Below are positions 48,600 through 57,504 of a stretch of 64,000 nt of DNA, piece after piece (position 1 is the stretch's first letter; each line of letters starts with the position of its first letter). The notes under the pieces are model-generated. The model saw only the letters and a list, made by a program, of their open reading frames with translations, had not been told where the DNA came from and searched no databases. Source of the stretch: Eledone cirrhosa (taxonomy: Eukaryota > Mollusca > Cephalopoda > Octopoda > Eledonidae); assembly GCA_964016885.1 (NCBI GenBank), contig OZ024740.1, positions 302,481,545-302,545,544 of the forward strand, written 5' to 3'. Position numbers and translations under genes: made by a program.

Positions 48600-49355
48600 G
48601 TAATATATTTAGTTATGAATTTTTATTTTTTTGCTCACCAAGCACAACGTTTTGTTCAGTGTTAATTTGACGTTGTTTTGTATTTGAACCACAGAAGAGT
48701 TTTGCCGCAGTATGATTGTCAAAATATAAGATTGTTTATAATGGTTTAAATATGGAACTACGCTTATTCGTTTATTTCTATTTTTGTTTTAGATATTGTG
48801 ATAGGAAAAACAACCCGATGTCTGAAACATATAACGCTACTAGGCTAGTTTAACAATGTACCCGACTTCACGTTGTAACAATAAATTCAAGATTTTATAT
48901 ATTGCTACCACATATTGAATATTGATTATTTACATACGAACAATGATACCAAATTATCTTGGAGAGGAAAACGGACTTAAAAGCAATCATATATTTCTCT
49001 GGGGTATTGTTGACCTAATTTTAGATAAATTACTAAATTTCATATTACTTTCATCACACGTAAAACATTTTCCCCAATGGATCATCATTTCCCTTAAATC
49101 ACTTAAATGTGCATTTATTAATGATATTGGTTTCACTCAGTTCATTCTCTCTCCCCCTCTCATTCAAGAAAACTACGCCCATCGATATATTTCTATGTAT
49201 ATTACGAGTCATCAATTTTTTGTCTAGATTTCTTTTCACACAGTATAACGTTTCTCCGTTTTAAAGAAAAGGGTGTATAAGAAGCTATGACGGTCATTCT
49301 TATCCTAAGTACACTTGTGAGAGAGAGAAAATGAAATAGTAGCAATCGGGAATTG
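48600..49355. other. No gene seen
   Basis: AT-rich unique sequence. A 101-codon frame at 48922-49227 shows no recognisable motif. Confidence 0.4.
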
Positions 49356-49408
49356 AAAATTGAAACCATGTGACGGACTTGCCAGGATATTAAAACATAT
49401 TGTGTGTG

Positions 49409-49413
49409 TGTGT

Positions 49414-49472
<59 letters not shown>
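49409..49472. repeat. (CA)n-(TA)n-(TG)n microsatellite
   Basis: Ordered CA, TA, TG blocks forming a self-complementary tract. Confidence 0.95.
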
Positions 49473-49474
<2 letters not shown>

Positions 49475-49602
49475 GAGGTTATATATAATTTGTTGGGATA
49501 CAACAAGCTAGATATTTTTATATCCAGGAGATTCCAACCAGAATGGTTGCATTTGTTAAGGGTATGTCAATATTTATTTATAAAACTAACCTATATTATA
49601 TT

Positions 49603-49657
49603 TTATCTGATGAAAGCGCACCATAGTTTGCTCTAGTGGCCCTTGAAATATGTATAA
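49603..49657 (+). ncRNA. Hammerhead-like motif upstream of the PLE frame
   Basis: Helix I TTAT (49603-49606) pairs with ATAA (49654-49657). The core CTGATGA is at 49607-49613. Helix II starts AAG-C-GC paired with GC-C-CTT, again with C-C at the fourth position. GAAA is at 49645-49648. Helix III is short (TATG), and position 16.1 is G instead of U in this reading, so activity is doubtful. It sits about 400 bp upstream of the ORF in sense orientation, where a PLE pseudo-LTR ribozyme is expected. Confidence 0.5.
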
Positions 49658-49702
49658 TGAAATAAATATGGTTTTATAAATATAGTTTCCATTTGTTATT
49701 AT

Positions 49703-49741
<39 letters not shown>

Positions 49742-50075
49742 ATTAGGTATTAAATTAACAACGAAATTAAAAACAAGTCAAGTTAATTTACCTACCCATA
49801 TCATTGTTTTATGATCGTTTCGGAGGGGCGATCATATTGACATAGTGTTTGATCTATAGCAGTTATATAACCATACTATCAGACCGTCTATATATAAATA
49901 AATAGAGAGAGTGAGATGGAAAATCCCGACAGCGCCGCCACTGTACTGGGAGACTCTCTCTCGCTCTTTATACATATACTTTTGCACACCCACACACTCA
50001 CACATTCACACACACACACACAATATGTTTTAATATCCTGGCAAGTCCGTCACATGGTTTCAAGCTGAAAGGTTA

Positions 50076-52268
50076 TTGAAAGACACTGTTTTCTGTTATA
50101 TAAAAACTACAATAACAACAGAACAAATCCGCTTCTTAAAACACTGTGTTTCCTCCAAAACATACACAACAAACATATCAAAACAAGTAAATAATTTATT
50201 ATTGAACAAAACACAAGCTGAACGGCTAAAACACACAATAACAGTTAATATGAAAAGAACAACATACACAAAAGTCAACGCACTCTACAGACAAAAACGC
50301 ATCAACGGTAAGGAAATCCGAAATCTCATCACAGCAAACGAGAGAGATGACTTCATGAGCGTCATCCGACGCGAAACGAAATATGCTCAAAACGAATGCT
50401 GTAGGCATTTCAAGAAGAAATTAGAATGGATGAATAAGAAAAAACTACAAGAAAGGAAAATCGAATATTCTCAAAAATACCCAGATAACATCGACAACAT
50501 CCGTATGAGTGATGTAAAACTACCGGAAGAATTTACCAATGACCACACAGTAAATATCTATGGGAACACTTTAATCAGTGAACAAGAACAACAAATCCTA
50601 AAGTTACCACCAAAATTTGCCATCTACAAAAAGATTAACCCTATGGAATGCAAAACGGAGCTGGAAAAGTGTTTCACAAAAATACGTTGGAATGCAAAGG
50701 TAAACAACAACAACAATAATAACGGTAGTAGTAATATAAACAATAACTCTGGGTATAGAAATAACAGCCATAACCATAACAATGGCAGGAAAGTGAGAAA
50801 TAGTGATAATAGTAATAATACTAGCGATAGACAGAACAACAACAACCACAATAATAATAATAATAGAAACGTTAACCACAGACACAGCAACAGTGACCAC
50901 AGTAGTAATAACGGTAACAATACGAACAACAACAACAACAATAACCACAGTGGTAATAATGGAAATAGTACATGTAGCAACATCAACAAAAACAAGAAAC
51001 ATAATAATAGTAACAACCACAATGGTAGAAATAGCAGTAACAACAACAACAATAACGGTGAAGTAAACAACAATACATCTAGCAATCATAACAATAATAA
51101 TATTAATGCTAATGATAGAAACAACAACAACCACCATGATAACAATAATAGCAACACACACAACTATGACGATAGAAATAACGACAACCCCTTAGAGAAA
51201 CTATTTTTCAACCCAGCTGACAAAACATATAAGATGGGTAATATCTATCCTACGAGGTTACCCTTTAATAAAAGAGTTTGCATACCACAGCAAATAGATG
51301 ACGAGACGGAGGCACAGTTCACCATAGCTAGAAATAAGATTAGACAAGTAGTAGACAGGTACACTATGAGACAGAGCAGACCAGAGGCCCAACAACTTGG
51401 GATAAAACCTGTAGAAGGCTTGGTTAGCCTCAAGCAGCGCACAAGGGATGGTGAGGTAGTGTGTCTACCCACAGATAAGTCTGGTAGGATGTCAATAGAT
51501 AGCATGCCGAACTACATCGAGGCAATGCAACCCCACATCACCAACACGAGCGAAGTTGCACAACTAACACACGATGGGAGAGAAAAAATCCTCAACGCTC
51601 ACATGATGATGTGGACTGACATCCTAAAGCCAAGCAGACGCACTGCCAACAACTTCCAGGCGTCTAACAATGGCATACCACCCTTGTATGGGCTCCGCAA
51701 AGACCACAAGACAGTCGACGACCCGACAACAGGACCACCAACAAGACCCGTATGCGGAGCTAATATAGCTAGCAACTACAGGATCTCCTACTTCCTCTCA
51801 ATGGTTATACGCCCCATAATCAAGATGTCCCCAGATGTATGTGAAAGTACAGAGGACCTCCTCAGCGGAATCAGTGAGTGCAACAAAAACAGGAGCCTAT
51901 CCAACTGCATAATAGGCAGCATGGATGTGGTGTCACTGTACCCATCCATTAACATTGATTTTGCTGTGAAAAGATGTGTGGAGATGATCATTGAGAGTGA
52001 GGTGGAGTTCTGCGACGTCGACACAGACGAACTGGGCCTCCTACTTAGACTTACCTACGACACTGACTACCTAGACAGCCATGACCTTAGATGTTTCTGC
52101 CCTAGTAGACCTATAAGAGGTAGACCCCCCACCATAACCTCAATGGCTAAAAAGACTCCCATAGGAAGGTGGATTGGGTGGACCAAAGCTATACGGACCC
52201 CCCAAAACACTGATCAGGTAAGAAAAATGGTCGCACATGCAATAGGGCTAGTATCAAAACTACCCTAA
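50076..52268 (+). CDS. Penelope-like reverse transcriptase, N-terminal and palm part
   Basis: The open frame begins after a stop at about 50071; the first ATG is at 50250. Residue numbers here count from 50076. An N-terminal Lys/Arg-rich helical region (residues 1-205) precedes an Asn-rich insertion (about 206-370, runs of N with S, H, G). The RT follows: LPTDKSGRM (about 467), PPLYGLRKDHK (about 534), TRPVCGANIASNYRISYFLS, and MDVVSLYPSINIDFAV (about 615), the motif with the first catalytic Asp. These are the PLE versions of RT motifs, related to telomerase. After LRCFCPSRPIRGRPPTITS the frame runs into a frameshift between about 52100 and 52255 and stops at 52268. Enzyme role: target-primed cDNA synthesis in the nucleus. 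Confidence 0.92.
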   Translation: MKDTVFCYIKTTITTEQIRFLKHCVSSKTYTTNISKQVNNLLLNKTQAERLKHTITVNMKRTTYTKVNALYRQKRINGKEIRNLITANERDDFMSVIRRETKYAQNECCRHFKKKLEWMNKKKLQERKIEYSQKYPDNIDNIRMSDVKLPEEFTNDHTVNIYGNTLISEQEQQILKLPPKFAIYKKINPMECKTELEKCFTKIRWNAKVNNNNNNNGSSNINNNSGYRNNSHNHNNGRKVRNSDNSNNTSDRQNNNNHNNNNNRNVNHRHSNSDHSSNNGNNTNNNNNNNHSGNNGNSTCSNINKNKKHNNSNNHNGRNSSNNNNNNGEVNNNTSSNHNNNNINANDRNNNNHHDNNNSNTHNYDDRNNDNPLEKLFFNPADKTYKMGNIYPTRLPFNKRVCIPQQIDDETEAQFTIARNKIRQVVDRYTMRQSRPEAQQLGIKPVEGLVSLKQRTRDGEVVCLPTDKSGRMSIDSMPNYIEAMQPHITNTSEVAQLTHDGREKILNAHMMMWTDILKPSRRTANNFQASNNGIPPLYGLRKDHKTVDDPTTGPPTRPVCGANIASNYRISYFLSMVIRPIIKMSPDVCESTEDLLSGISECNKNRSLSNCIIGSMDVVSLYPSINIDFAVKRCVEMIIESEVEFCDVDTDELGLLLRLTYDTDYLDSHDLRCFCPSRPIRGRPPTITSMAKKTPIGRWIGWTKAIRTPQNTDQVRKMVAHAIGLVSKLP
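50699..51187 (+). repeat. AAY-rich segment encoding the Asn-rich insertion
   Basis: About 490 bp of AAC/AAT codons broken by GGT, AGT, CAC and AGA codons, all in the RT frame. Minus-strand Val/Leu-rich ORFs across it are shadows. Confidence 0.9.
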
Positions 52269-53593
52269 AGGGCCACATATTTAAGTTCAATGAGAAAATC
52301 TACACCCAAAATGAGGGAGCAGCCATCGGCGTCAGCATAGCTGGTGATGTTGCCAACCTTTTCATGGTATGGTGGGAAAGGAGACTTAAAGATCTCCTTA
52401 ATGAAAGCTCCATAGACCTCATCATGTACTCTCGTTATGTAGACGATATCAATATAGTTATAAGAACACCCCCACTAGAGAGCACTAACAAGTTTGATTT
52501 AGAACGTAGCACGATGGAAAGCATCCAGCAGATAGCTAATTCCATACACCAGAGTATAACTGTAACTATAGACTTCCCTTCCAAACACCCTAACAATAGA
52601 CTACCTGTATTAGACACAGAACTCTGGATTAACACTATAGACGAGAGAGCCCAAATTCTCCACTCACACTATGCTAAACCCATGGCCTCCAAATACCTGA
52701 TACTCAAAAACTCAGCAATGTCCAGTAGTGCTAAGTTTAATATTCTGATCGCAGATTTGGTACGAGTGATGAAGAATGTGTCCAGCATGTGCGACCCAAC
52801 AGAAATGGAAGGACACATCCAACACTTCATCAACCGCATGCAGTTCTCTGGCTACAACCAAAGAGACAGAGTCAGAGTATACGAAGGAGCCATGGAAAAG
52901 TATAAGACCCTCATAGAACTGGACATGAAAGGAATTTGCCCACTATACAGGAGCAAATCATGGAATAGCTTAGATAGGGCTAGACATAAGATAGGGAAGG
53001 CCACATCATGGTACGACAACCAGAGATATCAGAGTGTCATGTTTGTGGACGCCACCCCTGGAGGGAAATTAGCTAACCAGTGTAGAAAGGCCCTGAGAAA
53101 GACCCACTTAAAAATAAAGGTGGTAGAAAAGCCAGGAACCACCATAAAATCCCTGATCAGCAAAACCTACCCTTTTAAGAAAACCCACTGTACCAATAGG
53201 AAATGTATCATATGTAAGGTGAACCCCCGGATAAACTGTAAAACTAGAAACGTAGTCTATAGCATAAGATGTACAGAGGGTACTTGCAGAAACACGACAA
53301 CAACATACATAGGTGAGACAGCTCGTAGCATAGGTGAAAGGATAGACCAACACTGGGGGGAACTAAAAGGACGAAAAAACGGGTCAGTACTATACGAACA
53401 TGCTAGACAACAACATGACGGTAACATAGACAACATAGAAATTAGAATAATATCTAAACATAGGAATGACCCAGCAGATAGGCAAATCAGAGAGGCCAGT
53501 GAAATAGAAATTAGAAGACCAAAGCTAAACAGAAAGAATGAGTGGAACAACAACAACACCCAAACAAACAACACTGATCTAAGAGAAGTATAA
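52214..53593 (+). CDS. Penelope-like RT catalytic motif and GIY-YIG endonuclease
   Basis: This continues the preceding frame after the frameshift. GAAIGVSIAGDVANLFMVWW precedes the catalytic MYSRYVDDINIVI (YVDD at 52436-52447), then RLPVLDTELWI, typical of PLEs. A thumb-like region leads to VMFVDATPGGKLANQCRKAL. Next come CTNRKCIICK, a Cys pair that probably binds zinc, and the GIY-YIG core NVVYSIRCTEGTC...TTYIGETARSIGERIDQHW with Y, YIG, Arg and His. EASEIEIRRPKLNRKNEW supplies the Glu and Asn region. The endonuclease is C-terminal, so this is a canonical PLE and not the permuted Naiad type. Confidence 0.93.
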   Translation, partial: SGKKNGRTCNRASIKTTLKGHIFKFNEKIYTQNEGAAIGVSIAGDVANLFMVWWERRLKDLLNESSIDLIMYSRYVDDINIVIRTPPLESTNKFDLERSTMESIQQIANSIHQSITVTIDFPSKHPNNRLPVLDTELWINTIDERAQILHSHYAKPMASKYLILKNSAMSSSAKFNILIADLVRVMKNVSSMCDPTEMEGHIQHFINRMQFSGYNQRDRVRVYEGAMEKYKTLIELDMKGICPLYRSKSWNSLDRARHKIGKATSWYDNQRYQSVMFVDATPGGKLANQCRKALRKTHLKIKVVEKPGTTIKSLISKTYPFKKTHCTNRKCIICKVNPRINCKTRNVVYSIRCTEGTCRNTTTTYIGETARSIGERIDQHWGELKGRKNGSVLYEHARQQHDGNIDNIEIRIISKHRNDPADRQIREASEIEIRRPKLNRKNEWNNNNTQTNNTDLREV

Positions 53594-54126
53594 ATAAATA
53601 AGTAAATTAAATTAAATAAATAAAATAAGATAAATAAATACATACACAAGCACATAAACACACACTAGTCACCCAGCAGACACAACACTATACACACTAT
53701 ACACACTAGTCACACATCACACATAACACACGCAAACGCATGCGCAAAGAAGACAAAATAAAATAAGATAAACAAACAAGCAAATAAATAAATAAATATA
53801 TAGACAGACTGAACAAAAAAAAAAAAAAATGGCGTAGACATACAACACAACAGGAGGAACAATGAATATAACACCACTGACGATGTTGCAGATGTGCAAC
53901 GAAAGATTTATGTAAATTATGTAAACTATATATATATGTGTTTGTCTATATTGTATCTGTATTATTTTTGACCGCCGGTCAGTCAATGGCAACATTGAGG
54001 ACCGAGTAAGTTAGATCGCAGATATATATATATAAAAGACAGCGAGAAGCGAAAACCAACCAAACAGTGAGTGTGTTCTGTTATTAATTCTGGCAATATT
54101 ACGCAAATATGACCCTCCCCAAATAT

Positions 54127-54130
<4 letters not shown>
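53594..54130 (+). other. PLE 3' untranslated and terminal region
   Basis: After the stop come AAATAA-rich sequence and CACAACACTATACAC-type short repeats. Then comes a segment shared with 1-436 including CGCATGCGCAAAGAAGAC, GGCGTAGACATACAACAC and the end GACCCTCCCCAAATATAAC. The short-repeat region and an A-run account for most length differences between the two copies. Confidence 0.85.

Positions 54131-54193
<63 letters not shown>
54131..54193. repeat. (TA)n microsatellite
   Basis: A TA run between the PLE 3' end and the next inverted-repeat element. Confidence 0.97.
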
Positions 54194-54196
<3 letters not shown>

Positions 54197-54244
54197 ATGA
54201 AATGACAGGAGGCTGGACTTGTGTAAATCCTTGAAAGGTTTATT

Positions 54245-54302
54245 ATACTAGTTATCATTTCAATGACCGGGTTCGTATGAATCCGGTGATATCATCAGGT
54301 AT
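54245..54302 (-). ncRNA. Hammerhead ribozyme, left arm
   Basis: Minus strand: helix I ATAC/GTAT, core CTGATGA (plus-strand TCATCAG at 54292-54298), helix II TATCACCGG...CCGGTCATT with C-C at position four, GAAA, helix III TGATAAC, then UA. Helix III is less palindromic than in the right arm. Confidence 0.75.
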
Positions 54303-54931
54303 TCTAAATATAGTAAGTGAATGTAATAGATAAAATCCATGGGGCTGAAACTACTCGGAGTGGCTTGATACGCCCCAGGGGCCCGACGCGCAGCCGGTTT
54401 TTTAACCGCCATATACTACCTTTAAATTACAGATCAAATCAGAACTATTAGATATATCATGCTTCCCTCTACTTAAGCATATCCCCCTCCTGGGTAAAGG
54501 AATAGTACTGATTTTGTACAAGAATGGCTTAACGATGCGGGCTGACTTCCTGCTGGCCCACCTGAAGCTTGCTATACATTCCTAGAGTGCTCGGAAAAAT
54601 CGATTTCCATATCTTTCGCTAGGCGATATCACTCGGAGTGATGGGCTGCCCAAGCATGTAGTCGCCGCATGCTGTTTGACGGCTAAACAAAGACATAATC
54701 TATAATAAAATTTAAGTGTCTTCATAAAAGACTCTTTCTTTGCTTAAACCTCGCAACCTTGAAAATGTTAAACTGTTTAACTTTAAATTTTCTAATTTCT
54801 TTAATTTTATAATGTTAATATTAAATATTAATTTTTTAACTTCATCCTATAAGTCTAAACAAAAATGTAACGTTCCAAACTTCTGCTCACACATTATAAC
54901 TCACTGAGCCCCACTATATTTACCTCTGCTA

Positions 54932-55410
54932 TGATACGGGTCCCTTTGAAAATATTTATTTCGCGCCATTCGTGGCCTGACTGTAGTCCAACATTAATAT
55001 CGACCTTTCTTCCTCTTTCTTTCTATCTTTCTTCTTGTAGCCATCAACCCTGACTTTTCTTCTTCTTCCTTTTCTTCCTTCTCTTCTCCCTTCTTTCTGT
55101 CTTTCCCCCGCTGACTTATCTTCCTTCCCCTTTTTGTTTGCCTATATTTGACCGGTAGTAGTTATTAAGATACGGGTCCCTAGAGAATAAAAATTTGTTC
55201 GCGACATTCCTGGCCTGACTGTAATACCGACCTTTCCTCCTCTTTCTTTCTGTCTTTCTTCTTATAGCTGATATTACCCTGGCTTCTCTTCTTCTTCCTT
55301 CCCCCTTCTTCTCTCTTCTTTCTTTGTTTCTTTCTTTTTTCTTGTGGCATGATATTAACGCTGACTTATGTTCCTATCCCTTCCTGTTTTCCTTTATTTG
55401 ACCGGTAATA
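54932..55410. repeat. 237-bp tandem duplication, pyrimidine-rich
   Basis: Units 54932-55168 and 55169-55410 both start GATACGGGTCCCT, pass through GGCCTGACTGTA and long CTT/TTTC stretches, and end with TTTGACCGGTARTAG. The pyrimidine strand bias is strong and on the plus strand in both. Confidence 0.85.
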
Positions 55411-55544
55411 GCACACTGTAAGCTTTAGCCACGTCACTCGAGGGCGACCGGCAAAGGTAGAAGATGCTGCATGGCGGTCGTCCTCGGGTCTTTGATTTTC
55501 AGCCCCATGGATTTTATCTATTACATTCACTTATTATATTTCGA

Positions 55545-55602
55545 ATACCTGATGATATCACCGGTTTCATACGGAACCCGGTCATTGAAATGATCATAGT
55601 AT
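55545..55602 (+). ncRNA. Hammerhead ribozyme, right arm
   Basis: Helix I ATAC (55545-55548) pairs with GTAT (55599-55602). The core CTGATGA is at 55549-55555. Helix II TATCACCGG pairs with CCGGTCATT, with T-T at the first and C-C at the fourth position, and extends by an inner stem to loop ATAC. GAAA is at 55587-55590. Helix III is TGATCA, which with its closing pair forms ATGATCAT, a perfect palindrome, followed by cleavage-site UA. All invariant core bases are present. Confidence 0.85.
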
Positions 55603-55793
55603 AATAAACCTTTCAAGGATTTACACAAGTCCAGCCTCCTGTCATTTCATTGTAATATTTAACTCCGTAATAGCACCACCAACTACAAAAACAAAGACGG
55701 TTGAACTGCTTTACGTTGAGTACTCTCCATATTATTACATTGAGATTGACCATACGGAATTGACCAGCTCTATCCAGTGGTGAACCTCAAACC

Positions 55794-55796
<3 letters not shown>

Positions 55797-55862
<66 letters not shown>
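55797..55862. repeat. (TA)n microsatellite
   Basis: A TA run between two foldback elements. Confidence 0.97.
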
Positions 55863-55864
<2 letters not shown>

Positions 55865-55928
55865 TTTCTGAATTTTTTTAGCAAGATTCTTTATCTGCAA
55901 ACGTGTGTTGAAACCGATATTGTTATAA

Positions 55929-56357
55929 TTTGGGAGTGTCCTGTTGCCAATAAAAAAACTCACGCACCAGATGTTTTCATTTCAATTTATTATAAATTTC
56001 CGGTTGGTTGGTTGGTTCCACAACCGGATGGTTGTTCATATATTGCCAAATTCTTTCGTCACACATTATGTGACCTCTTCAGTGACTGGGGATTCTTTTC
56101 TTTGTTTTGTACCTCTCCTGTGTTCTGTCCTACGCCACAAAAACAATATGGCGTAGGACAGAACAAAGGAGTTGCACAAAACAAAGAAAAGAATCCCCAG
56201 TCACTGAAGAGGTCAGAGAATGTGTGAGGAAAGAACTTTGGCAATATATGAACAACCATCCGGTTGTGGAACCAACAAACCGACCGGAAATTTATAATAA
56301 ATTGAAGTGAAAGCAACTGGTGGGTGTGTTTCTTATTGGCAACATGACCCTCCCAAA
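55929..56357. repeat. Foldback element, about 210-bp arms and 12-bp loop
   Basis: The left arm begins TTTGGGAGTGTCCTGTTGCC and the right arm ends GGCAACATGACCCTCCCAAA; the centre is CCTACGCCA, loop, TGGCGTAGG. The terminal GACCCTCCC is shared with the PLE 3' boundary at 420-436 and 54110-54126. A CACTGAAGAGGTCA...GAAA phrase in each arm resembles a hammerhead but lacks a convincing helix I. One related arm is at 6067-6284. Confidence 0.88.
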
Positions 56358-56367
56358 GTCTAACAAC

Positions 56368-56368
<1 letters not shown>

Positions 56369-56451
<83 letters not shown>
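56369..56451. repeat. (TA)n-(TG)n microsatellite
   Basis: TA run then TG run, right of the foldback element. Confidence 0.96.
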
Positions 56452-57268
56452 ATTGATGAACAACTTTTTAGCAAGACCTGTAAGAAATCGCAACCAAATA
56501 TCACAAAACTTAGTCTACTGTTTTGTGTATATACATATTATTACATGGCTCAACTTTGCCGCAAATCTCTTCTCGAAACAGTTGGTTGGCGGCGACATTG
56601 TGAAAATAGCCAGCGAGATATTTTGGGGTGTCTGTTTCAGCTCAGTGCTTTCTGAGTTTAAATACTTCTTACTTTCATTGGGACAATGTTGCCGTTCTGC
56701 CAGGATTTGCGAACAACATATAATGACTGCAATGCAAAGCCCAACGACTGCCATTTACCCAAAAGCAAAATGAATGTTTAAAGAAAAAGATGCATTTTAC
56801 CTTAAGTGTGGAGAAACGCGGCTTTTGAGGACATGTTATACTTTTTGTATTGCTTGCTCGGGAAAGAGGACCCATAAGAGATTGGTTAGTGACAGGAAGG
56901 AAATTTTCAAACCAGTTTCCTGTCCTAATTCTTGAAACAAATTGCACTCTTCTAAAACAGTTTGATACCTAAGTCAATACTCATTGATCCGTGGCATTAC
57001 AACCACAGCACGACCCAATAATATGGGTACTGAATAATACATCTGTGCAATCGTACGATCGAGTAGGAACAGAAAAATAATGTCTTATTTTAATTGGAAA
57101 ATGAATACATGGACAAAAGGCGCGATAATAAGTGTTATATGAATTGGAGGACAAATGGGGACAAATCAAGGTTCTTTTAAAATTATAAGATATCATATAC
57201 ATTGCATGAACTACGAGAATCAACTCCCACCTCACTTTATATGAGCCAGTAAATTGTTATTTTAAAGA
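56452..57268. other. No gene seen
   Basis: Unique sequence; ORFs of 80-119 codons on both strands carry no recognisable motif. Confidence 0.4.
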
Positions 57269-57276
57269 TCGATAAT

Positions 57277-57449
57277 TGTTTCTACTATTGGCACAAGGCC
57301 AGCAATTACCCAGTGCATTACTGGTACTTTATTTTATCGACCCTGTAAGAATGAAAGGCAAAGTTAACCTCGGCGGGATTTGAACTCAGATGGTAAAGGG
57401 ACGTCACTACGCTGGAGAGCATGTCTGACCCTCTACCAATACTGCCAAT
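57277..57449 (-). mobile_element. Octopus tRNA-derived SINE
   Basis: Minus-strand copy with the CTGAGTTTGAAT region read as GAGTTCAAATCCCGCC on the element strand, TTTGCCTTTCATTCTTACAG, GGTCGATAAAATAAAGTACC and tail GTAGAAACAA. It is flanked by TCGATAAT at 57269-57276 and 57450-57457, a possible 8-bp target duplication. It lies directly before the minisatellite. Confidence 0.88.
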
Positions 57450-57504
57450 TCGATAATGCGTGCAAGTTTGTTTACAACTTGGTGGCTCCACTCTGTTGAT
57501 AAAA

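Larger units (their letters stand above)
49361..50062. repeat. 42-bp perfect inverted repeat bracketing the PLE 5' region
   Basis: 49361-49402 is the exact reverse complement of 50021-50062. On the inner side the arms run into complementary (TG)n and (CA)n, extending the pairing. About 620 bp lie between, including a hammerhead-like motif and a (TA)n tract at 49709-49738. The right arm ends just before the PLE open frame. Confidence 0.93.
49361..54130 (+). mobile_element. Best preserved Penelope-like element
   Basis: From left to right: an inverted-repeat 5' region (49361-50062) with a hammerhead-like motif, an RT reading frame (50076-52268), a frameshift, RT catalytic part plus GIY-YIG (52214-53593), and a 3' region (53594-54130) ending GACCCTCCCCAAATATAAC next to (TA)n. 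The same 3' end is found at 1-436. One clear frameshift is the only coding lesion I see, so it is the youngest autonomous-type element in the window. Confidence 0.88.
54196..55651. mobile_element. Non-autonomous inverted-repeat element with hammerhead in each arm
   Basis: Terminal inverted repeats of about 155-158 bp (54196-54353 and 55497-55651) begin AATGAAATGACAGGAGGCTG and share TAATAGATAAAATCCATGGG at their inner end. Each holds a hammerhead, reading outward from the interior. The interior (54354-55496) has no ORF but contains a 237-bp tandem duplication. It is best read as two inverted PLE pseudo-LTRs around a non-coding body. Confidence 0.85.

Noticed and set aside
50604..51161. 185-codon Val/Ile-rich minus-strand ORF resembling membrane segments
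   Set aside because: Antisense shadow of the AAY-codon Asn-rich tract of the PLE reverse transcriptase.
52364..53593. Permuted (Naiad-type) PLE
   Set aside because: The GIY-YIG domain is C-terminal to the RT here, the canonical order.
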